Part shown: one piece after another, positions 18,399-23,668 of the stretch | Layout: every line of letters begins with the position of its first letter | Position numbering within the stretch: the first letter of the stretch is position 1 | Source of the DNA: a virus | Strand: one strand, 5' to 3' | DNA: 23,668 nt | Virus record (IMG/VR): IMGVR_UViG_3300027996_000166 | Span: 1-23,668 of that record | Notes under the pieces: model-generated | What the model saw: only the letters and a program-made list of their open reading frames with translations | Databases searched by the model: none | Told to the model about the DNA's origin: nothing | Translations under genes and position numbers: made by a program

Positions 18399-18782
18399 TT
18401 ATAATTCTATTTCTATAAAATCAGTACCAGCGAAAGAGGCCGAAGTAACTTTATAGTCTAGTCTAACTATTGCTGCCTTTTCGTTTCTTTCTGATTTAGA
18501 TACTGTTATTTCTAATATTGTTAGGTTTGGTATGAATTCTTTTATTGCTGCCTCTATTTCTGATTGTATAGATTTGTGTACTATACCGTCATTTTGTTCA
18601 AAAATATATTGTCTTAAGTTAACACCAAAAGATGGTAAATAAAGTCTTTGCCTTTTTTGTGTTAATAAAAGATGTAGTAAATCGGCTTTAATCGCTCTTT
18701 TACTAGTTTTTTCCATCTTTAGAAATTTACCTTTAGGGTCTTCTTCAAATGGAAACGATATATTTATGTATTTTTCTGCCAT
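18399..18782 (-). CDS. Baseplate wedge protein, T4 gp25 / P2 gpW lysozyme-like family
   Basis: This 127-residue protein is close to the 132 of T4 gp25. The family core is visible: a helix ending LLHLLLTQKRQRLYLPSFG (36-54), corresponding to the LLxTxxGER...PxFG segment, then LRQYIFE and a later amphipathic helix (SIQSEIEAAIKEFIP) with beta strands to the C-terminus. Despite the lysozyme-like name, this family is structural: it joins the gp6-like protein and contacts the sheath. It is the first gene after the terminator at 18851-18881 and probably the promoter-proximal gene of the structural operon. Its leader (AATAAAAAGAA before the ATG) is A-rich, with no canonical Shine-Dalgarno. Confidence 0.93.
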   Translation of the reverse strand: MAEKYINISFPFEEDPKGKFLKMEKTSKRAIKADLLHLLLTQKRQRLYLPSFGVNLRQYIFEQNDGIVHKSIQSEIEAAIKEFIPNLTILEITVSKSERNEKAAIVRLDYKVTSASFAGTDFIEIEL

Positions 18783-18803
18783 TTCTTTTTATTAATAAAT
18801 ATT

Positions 18804-18834
18804 CAACTATATAATTTATACTAAAAATATGAAA
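18804..18834 (-). promoter_or_regulatory. Candidate promoter of the structural operon
   Basis: On the minus strand TTTC (18834-18831) is followed after 19 nt by TATAGTTG (18811-18804). This is one mismatch per box from the Bacteroidota housekeeping consensus TTTG-N19-21-TAnnTTTG. The same stretch holds TATAAATT (18820-18813), one mismatch from the T4-type late box TATAAATA. It lies between a terminator and the first structural gene, where a promoter is expected. The region is AT-rich, so chance matches are possible. Confidence 0.4.
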
Positions 18835-18850
18835 TGTAAATTTTGGCATA

Positions 18851-18881
18851 AAAAAAGCCTCAGTATTGAGGCTCTTTTTTT
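18851..18881 (-). terminator. Rho-independent terminator after the ribonucleotide reductase
   Basis: A 7-bp perfect stem, AGCCTCA (18856-18862) with TGAGGCT (18867-18873), encloses a 4-nt loop. On the minus strand it is followed by a run of six T (18856-18851), some of which overlaps the stem base. A run of T also follows on the plus strand, so it could work both ways. It sits 15-45 nt past the reductase stop and separates the replication block from the structural operon. Confidence 0.88.
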
Positions 18882-18895
18882 ATTTAAACGTTTTA

Positions 18896-20110
18896 TTAGT
18901 TTATTTCTTCTTTTTCTGCGATAGTAGATAAGTCTACGTCAATCTCACATTGCCCACCACCACAAGCAATTTCACCACTTAAGTCTGTATTATCTTCTGT
19001 TTCTATGATTTTACTTAAATCAACGTCTAATAATGACTTCATCATTTCAAAATATTTTTCTTCTGTAATATCTTCAAATGGGGCCTGTACATATGTTCCA
19101 CCATCATAAGGTAATACCGATAAACCATTATAAAATTTACGATTCTCCCACATCCACTCACCAGCTAAATCCCAATCATTTTCTTTTAATGAAATTGTTG
19201 CTGAGACATTATGTGTGTTGGAACCTTTTCTATGACCTGGACTTATCCATTCTTGTGACACTTTTTTCACCCTTTCTAATAATTCAAATGGTGACTCTGT
19301 TCTCATAATAGCACCCTCTGGTGATTTTTGTGGTATTTCAATAACAGCCGTGTCATGTGGTCTGTAGTATTCATCTTGAATTAATTCTGGATGGAATTCA
19401 GATAAATATCCATATATTGATTCGTTTTTACCAACTCTGATTCTTCTAATGTAGTAATCATTATGCCAAGCGTGAATACCTGATGAAGTACCTAATGTTA
19501 ATGAAGTTGTTCCAGCCGGTTTAACCGTAGTACATCTAGCTGCTGGGTTAATTCCTATTAATTTAGCTACCCTAGTGTTTTCTTTTTTAACCAAACTAGC
19601 CGATTTTGTCATATCATAACCTAAAACTGTACCACTACCAATACCTGTCATTGATACGCCTATTAAAGCATCTTTTTCTGTGGTTTCTCTCCACTCTTCT
19701 CTTAGGTAATGAAAATCTGTGTAACCTGCTTGTAGTGTACCAATAAACGCTGCCCCTTTGACTCTTTCATTTAAATCTTCCTGACTTTCAATATCTGAAG
19801 CATTTACCTCACATAAGTTACAGAACTGAAATGGTCTTAGTGCTATTTCACAACATGGATTTGTACCCCAATCTTTATCATTTGAAAAGTAAATACCTGG
19901 TTCTCCAGCCCCCGATAATTCAACACGTTTCCAAACATCTAAAAAGAACTCTTTTGTTACTTTGTGTCTCATTAGTACCGCTGAATTATTAGCTCTACCT
20001 CTTTGTGGGTTAAGTTCCCACCAATTTCCTGCCTTACAAGAAATCATTTCATCATCGTCAGCTGAAAATAATGATATTAAAGCTGCTCTACGTATACCAC
20101 CAGCTAACAC
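18896..20110 (-). CDS. Class II ribonucleotide reductase, C-terminal (catalytic) part after in-frame stop
   Basis: This is the larger part of an adenosylcobalamin-dependent ribonucleotide reductase, which makes deoxynucleotides for phage DNA. The listed start is an internal GTG, but the frame is open up to 20170, and its extra 20 residues are conserved family sequence (THDIVCYIADA just before VLAGGIRR). It is therefore probably not an independent start. Catalytic residues in this numbering are N84, the thiyl-radical C86 and E88 in NPCCEI, with partner C97 in FCNLCEVN. A PAGTTS phosphate-binding loop lies at 198-203. The C-terminal redox pair is C383/C388 (CGGGQC), as in the Lactobacillus leichmannii triphosphate reductase. 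It stops at TAA 18896-18898, just before the terminator. No activity-cone domain is seen. Confidence 0.85.
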   Translation of the reverse strand: MLAGGIRRAALISLFSADDDEMISCKAGNWWELNPQRGRANNSAVLMRHKVTKEFFLDVWKRVELSGAGEPGIYFSNDKDWGTNPCCEIALRPFQFCNLCEVNASDIESQEDLNERVKGAAFIGTLQAGYTDFHYLREEWRETTEKDALIGVSMTGIGSGTVLGYDMTKSASLVKKENTRVAKLIGINPAARCTTVKPAGTTSLTLGTSSGIHAWHNDYYIRRIRVGKNESIYGYLSEFHPELIQDEYYRPHDTAVIEIPQKSPEGAIMRTESPFELLERVKKVSQEWISPGHRKGSNTHNVSATISLKENDWDLAGEWMWENRKFYNGLSVLPYDGGTYVQAPFEDITEEKYFEMMKSLLDVDLSKIIETEDNTDLSGEIACGGGQCEIDVDLSTIAEKEEIN

Positions 20111-20170
20111 AGCGTCAGCTATATAACAAACAATATCGTGTGTTTCGATTGTTGATAGGTTGTCACCATC

Positions 20171-20173
20171 TTA
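20171..20173 (-). other. In-frame TAA interrupting the class II ribonucleotide reductase
   Basis: The codons around it read K-TAA-D in one frame, with no shift. Conserved class II reductase sequence ends at GILSQK and resumes with DGDNLSTIETHDIVC. Removing this one codon's stop meaning would give a protein of about 632 residues. No ATG, GTG or TTG lies in frame between it and the GTG at 20110, so an efficient restart is not evident. Confidence 0.85.
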
Positions 20174-20794
20174 TTTTTGACTTAATATACCTTCTATTTT
20201 AAGTAAACACTCTTTAAGTGGTTGTGGTCCTGGCGCTTTACCACCAGACGTAACTAACATAGCCCCTTTTGGTCTGATGTCCGAAAAATCAAATTCGATA
20301 CGTGAACTTCGACCATTAAGATAAGATTTCATCAATACTTTAATTGCGTCAGCCCAACCTTCTATTGAGTCACCAATTAAAAATCTTTTTTTCCTTTTTG
20401 TGTATGGTTTGTTGATTGGTGGTAGTGAAGCTACATGATGTTTTTGTACTGAATAACCAACACCAGTCCCACCTAATAAAAGGAACATACATTCACTAAA
20501 AGCTTCTACACTATCAATAGGCATGTACGCACAATTATAAACTCTGTTTGGCGATATCTCCACTGGTTTACCCCCAAATTGCATGGACCTCATAGATGGT
20601 AATATTTTTTTATTATACACCAATTGATAAACTTTATTTATTTCGTCTTTAAGCTTTGGGTATCTTTTGATGTGCATATTTTTATTACGTGTTACCAATT
20701 CTTCCCAAGTTTCTCTTCTCTCCAATTCTGGCATATACTTAGCGTACTTCATATATACAGTTATGTCTGATAGAATTTTATTAGATAATTCCAT
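20171..20794 (-). CDS. Class II ribonucleotide reductase, N-terminal part (ends at in-frame TAA)
   Basis: These 207 residues are the start of the reductase completed by the next frame. ILPSMRSMQFGG (64-75) matches the family's PSMR-x-M-x-x-G segment. C88 in YNCAYMPID is the first of the two active-site redox cysteines. LLLGGTGVGYSVQ (105-117) and RPKGAMLVTSGGKAPGP (174-190) are core barrel segments. There is no N-terminal ATP-cone. Alone this fragment lacks the thiyl cysteine and cannot be an active reductase. The start is ATG 20794 under a long A-rich leader, 39 nt after the helicase. A recent nonsense mutation, a sequence error, readthrough or a two-chain enzyme would all fit; I favour mutation or error. 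Confidence 0.85.
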   Translation of the reverse strand: MELSNKILSDITVYMKYAKYMPELERRETWEELVTRNKNMHIKRYPKLKDEINKVYQLVYNKKILPSMRSMQFGGKPVEISPNRVYNCAYMPIDSVEAFSECMFLLLGGTGVGYSVQKHHVASLPPINKPYTKRKKRFLIGDSIEGWADAIKVLMKSYLNGRSSRIEFDFSDIRPKGAMLVTSGGKAPGPQPLKECLLKIEGILSQK

Positions 20795-20833
20795 TTTTAT
20801 TTATTTTTTTAATTGTTATTAATTATTATTGTT

Positions 20834-22231
20834 TTATTCGGTACTTTTTTGTTCTCTTCTTAATTTCGCCATTTTTAACCTTTCTTTAGCGTTCTCCTCT
20901 TTTCTAACTTCAACCTTTTTTTCGTAACCTAAAAAGGTGTCTGAAGTTTCTGTGTCAATAAACACTTTACCATTATCAAATGTACAATCTTCAAAAATAA
21001 CACCGTCTTTTCCGAATCTAGATTTTAAAACCGCTATTGTCGCCCTATTACCTTCCTTTTGGGATAAAGACCTAGCGATAGACATGATAAAATGTCCTAT
21101 TTGGGCTTTTTTGATTGACCCCCCCATTTGGTCACCAGTAACGACATCCGAAGAAACTGAACTTCTATTACCTTGTACAGCGGTCCAACCCACCATATTG
21201 TACTCAACTAACATAGATTCAAAACCCCTCATTACATTGCCTTCACCTGACCATTCATCATTATATCTTCTTGCTGATTCCACACAATCGATATAATCTA
21301 AAACAATCATATCAGGTTTAAATCCTGTTGATATTAAATGTCTGATGTATGATTTAATATGGTTTACTGTAATCCCTTCAGAAGTAAACTTTCTAATTAT
21401 CAAATCGTTTTCTCTACCATCAGTTTTTTCTTTAATAACATTTATTACGGACTCTTTATCGTCAGATAATTGATTTAACTCAATACCACTCCAACAAGAC
21501 GCATGCTTTCTTTTAATTACATCAGGTATATCTTCAAAAACAATTTGTAAAACATTGTAACCAGCGTTATATGCTGTGTTTGCCATTTTAGTTAGTATTG
21601 TTGTCTTACCAACCCCATATGGCGCTAAAACCACACCTAACTCTCCTCTAGATAAGCCTCCATCGGTTAAATTATCTATACCATTTATCCCCGTAGGGAT
21701 TGGATGCCTAAAATCCTCTTCTAAAACTGTATCCCAGCCATCAGTGATTGATGTTCCATCATCTTTTTCTGCTCCAACAGATAAAGCTTCTTTCATTATG
21801 TCAGCACACTCTTCATATCTACCAAATTCACCGTTATCAATGATTTTTGATATCTTGTCGTTTGCCTTTTTTAACTCTTGTTGTCTACAAAAATTTAATG
21901 ATTCTTTTTGTACGTATTCCCAATCATCTACTTCTAGATTTTTGATTTCTTTAGTTATTTCAAATACGTAATCTTGTGTTATTTTATCTTTTATCTCTAC
22001 CTTTAAAACCGTTTCAAGTGTATCCCATTTTGGTATTTTCTCGAAAGTTTCAAAATAATCTTTTATTGTAGCTATGATAAGTCTAAAATACTCGTTATCA
22101 AAATACTTCGCGTGAACTATATCGATAACTCTATCAGCAAATTTTTTATTTGCTGGGTGTAATATTTGATTTATAAATTCTGTTTGAAACCTGTACCCTA
22201 AGTACCCTAAAGTTGTAACTTTCTTACTCAT
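20834..22231 (-). CDS. Replicative DNA helicase, DnaB / T4 gp41-like
   Basis: This 465-residue protein has a RecA-type helicase core. Residues 1-160 form a helical N-terminal domain for hexamer assembly and primase contact. The core opens at PTGINGIDNLTDGGLSRGEL (179-198) and continues to Walker A APYGVGKTT (203-211) and Walker B MIVLDYID (308-315). VQGNRSS (352-358) fits the DNA-binding loop region, and KSRFGKDG (403-410) fits the late arginine-containing motif. The C-terminus is a charged, lysine-rich tail (KEENAKERLKMAKLRREQ). It should ring the lagging strand and unwind the fork. It follows the unknown 160-residue gene by 35 nt and precedes the reductase, in a replication cluster. I see no primase domain. 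Confidence 0.92.
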   Translation of the reverse strand: MSKKVTTLGYLGYRFQTEFINQILHPANKKFADRVIDIVHAKYFDNEYFRLIIATIKDYFETFEKIPKWDTLETVLKVEIKDKITQDYVFEITKEIKNLEVDDWEYVQKESLNFCRQQELKKANDKISKIIDNGEFGRYEECADIMKEALSVGAEKDDGTSITDGWDTVLEEDFRHPIPTGINGIDNLTDGGLSRGELGVVLAPYGVGKTTILTKMANTAYNAGYNVLQIVFEDIPDVIKRKHASCWSGIELNQLSDDKESVINVIKEKTDGRENDLIIRKFTSEGITVNHIKSYIRHLISTGFKPDMIVLDYIDCVESARRYNDEWSGEGNVMRGFESMLVEYNMVGWTAVQGNRSSVSSDVVTGDQMGGSIKKAQIGHFIMSIARSLSQKEGNRATIAVLKSRFGKDGVIFEDCTFDNGKVFIDTETSDTFLGYEKKVEVRKEENAKERLKMAKLRREQKSTE

Positions 22232-22266
22232 ATAAACTAAGTTTTGATTTATTAATAAATAACTAT

Positions 22267-22749
22267 TTATAGTGAGATTCCGCAGTATTCCACATCAAAA
22301 TTTTGTAAATAAAATGTTTCTTGTATTTCCTTAATTATAGAGGGGATTATTCTTCTAACATCAACAGAGTATCTAACTCTTTGTGGATAAACATTACCAG
22401 TAAATCTTTTTTTGATTCTGTGTAACTTATCATATCCCTTATCATTTGTTGTGACTTTTATTTCGAAATCAAAAACATCTTCATCATCATATATATTCTC
22501 AACTAAAATATCTTCTTGCAATTGTTTTCTAAATGGGTTATAACTTTTATATAGATAATCATATGTTTTATTCTTTAAGTCATCTTGGATTAACTCAACA
22601 CACCCATCTACACACTCAGCTAATTCAATTGAGTTTAACACTTTAGGGTTAAAATTCTTAACCGAAAAATATCTCTGACAAATAATATTGTCATTTATGT
22701 ATAATACAAACTCAAACTTCTTTTCAAATTTTCTATCAAATTTTTTCAT
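22267..22749 (-). CDS. Hypothetical protein between exonuclease and helicase, 160 residues
   Basis: The family is not recognised. It opens with a basic stretch MKKFDRKFEKKFEF followed by a beta-prone VLYINDNIICQRYFSV. An acidic middle (DILVENIYDDEDVFDFEI, about 79-96) precedes a basic segment (KLHRIKKRF, about 108-116). It has no membrane segment. Its ATG overlaps the upstream exonuclease stop as ATGA (TGA at 22748-22746), a tight coupling that suggests a replication or recombination accessory role. That inference rests on position alone. Confidence 0.75.
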   Translation of the reverse strand: MKKFDRKFEKKFEFVLYINDNIICQRYFSVKNFNPKVLNSIELAECVDGCVELIQDDLKNKTYDYLYKSYNPFRKQLQEDILVENIYDDEDVFDFEIKVTTNDKGYDKLHRIKKRFTGNVYPQRVRYSVDVRRIIPSIIKEIQETFYLQNFDVEYCGISL

Positions 22750-23668
22750 CTTTTTTGTTTTTTATAATTTATTTTTTCTTTTTTAGCTAACTTAATAAAT
22801 GGTTCCATAAAATTTAAGTAACCATTTTCCCCACCTGGTAAAGCGTACATAACACCATCTTCAATCATCATCTTGAGTACGTTTTTAGTGTCTCTCCCAC
22901 TTGGGTCTATGGGTAAGTTTATTAAATTATTTACATTATCTGTAGCCTCTTCTGTTAATAAAGGATTATTTAAATCAATTATTTTTTTATTAATTTCATA
23001 AAGTGGTCCCCTATGTGTTCCCCTTGTTTTACCCTCAATGATATTGTCAATAACTTTAAGTGGTGTTTTCCTTTCTTCTTTTATTTTCTTACTTTCTTCT
23101 ATTATCTCTTCTAGGGTTACTTCCCTTTCTTTTAATTGTGGAAAATGTTTCAACAGTGTGTTTTCAGTTACACCGTCAACACCTTTGATGTAATCACTCT
23201 TACACCCCTCAATAATCTTTATAAGTCCAGTGTTTGTATAATGGTGTTCAAAGAACCATTGGTAGTTACCTATCCCTACTTCCATTTTTTTATCCGCTAA
23301 AAAAATTGTAACTTCATTATTTATCATCTGACATAAATCACGGTCATTAGTATAAACCATAACATCCTCGTTACTTTTTTTATTTAAACAATAAAAAGCA
23401 ATTAAATCGTCAGATTCAACATCTGGGTGTTCATACTGTCTAATAGATAAATCTTCAGCATATTCCTTAACCCTTAGTTTTTGTAATTCATATTCCTTAT
23501 CGAAAAACCTAGGTCTATTTCCTTTGTATTCAGGGTAGTAGTCTAATCTAAGGGTTCCACCCCTTTCCCCATCCCAAGTGATAACTACTTTATCTATCTT
23601 ATGTTCTATAATAATTTTTCTTAGTGTACCATAAAAGGCGGATATACCACCTATATGTTTACCTTTAT
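22746..23668 (-). CDS. 5'-3' exonuclease / flap endonuclease family (5' end off window)
   Basis: The frame is open to the right edge, so the true start is outside the window; 306 residues are visible. Upstream of the first visible Met, family motifs read GISAFYGTLRKII, then VVITWDGERGGTLR and YYPEYKGNRPRF, matching the WD(G)...R...YP-x-YK-x-NR segment of polymerase I-type 5' nucleases and T4 RNase H. ESDDLIAFY, YTNDRDLCQM and GCKSDYIKGVDGV follow, giving the ExDD and D-x-D metal-binding acids and the helix-hairpin-helix. It should remove RNA primers or flaps during phage replication. The C-terminal tail is lysine-rich. It stops with TGA inside the next gene's start. Confidence 0.88.
   Translation of the reverse strand, partial: KGKHIGGISAFYGTLRKIIIEHKIDKVVITWDGERGGTLRLDYYPEYKGNRPRFFDKEYELQKLRVKEYAEDLSIRQYEHPDVESDDLIAFYCLNKKSNEDVMVYTNDRDLCQMINNEVTIFLADKKMEVGIGNYQWFFEHHYTNTGLIKIIEGCKSDYIKGVDGVTENTLLKHFPQLKEREVTLEEIIEESKKIKEERKTPLKVIDNIIEGKTRGTHRGPLYEINKKIIDLNNPLLTEEATDNVNNLINLPIDPSGRDTKNVLKMMIEDGVMYALPGGENGYLNFMEPFIKLAKKEKINYKKQKR

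Noticed and set aside
20171-20173. Stop-codon reassignment as the explanation of the reductase TAA
   Set aside because: TAA, TAG and TGA each end genes here at positions consistent with neighbouring starts, and TAA ends most of them, so a general reassignment is unlikely.
20111-20173. Intron or intein between the two reductase parts
   Set aside because: The two parts abut in the same frame with only one stop codon between conserved sequences; there is no inserted sequence.
22264-22271. Exact TATAAATA on the minus strand, a T4-type late promoter box, ahead of the helicase
   Set aside because: It lies across the stop of the upstream gene in very AT-rich DNA, and a late promoter is not expected before a replication helicase. 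No other support.
1-23668. CRISPR arrays, tRNA genes, insertion sequences, reverse transcriptase/diversity-generating elements
   Set aside because: I looked for spaced direct repeats, cloverleaf-like segments, transposase or reverse transcriptase motifs and saw none; the window is almost wholly coding on the minus strand.

Overview
The window looks like part of a tailed dsDNA bacteriophage genome with a contractile tail (myovirus type). Every supportable gene lies on the minus strand, so the map reads right to left. The DNA is AT-rich by eye. Start codons are preceded by A-rich leaders rather than a clear GGAGG, and two tail proteins carry GC-D-x-x-A-x-N-Y/F-N-P type repeats that I associate mainly with Bacteroidota surface proteins. 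A Bacteroidota host is therefore my inference, not something the sequence proves.

Right end (about 18850-23668): replication and nucleotide genes. In transcription order these are a 5'-3' exonuclease (FEN/PIN family, its 5' end off the right edge), an unrecognised 160-residue protein, a DnaB/T4 gp41-like replicative helicase, and an adenosylcobalamin-dependent (class II) ribonucleotide reductase. The reductase frame is broken by a single in-frame TAA, with conserved family sequence continuing in the same frame on both sides. A rho-independent terminator closes this block at about 18855-18875.

Left four fifths (1-18782): one compact late structural operon. It opens with a T4 gp25/P2 W-like baseplate wedge protein and a T4 gp6/P2 J-like wedge protein. 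Five virion-type proteins without recognisable homology follow, then a 1331-residue protein with a P2 gpI-like segment, and then three large proteins (1000, 516 and at least 1047 residues), the last running off the left edge. Genes are separated by 1-15 nt or joined by 1-nt overlaps of stop and start (TAATG/TAGTG), which suggests co-transcription and translational coupling.

The most unusual content is a cysteine-rich architecture spread over four of the tail proteins. The C-terminal half of the gpI-like protein, the 1000-residue protein, a 298-residue protein and the C-terminal half of the leftmost protein carry many CC doublets, often paired with CxxC, in a loosely repeating module. The wedge proteins in the same operon have almost no cysteine. 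The leftmost protein also has a hydrophobic span of about 65 residues just before its cysteine-rich half. Together this suggests a baseplate or tail-tip apparatus that is disulfide- or metal-stabilised and possibly membrane-active. I do not recognise it as a described system.
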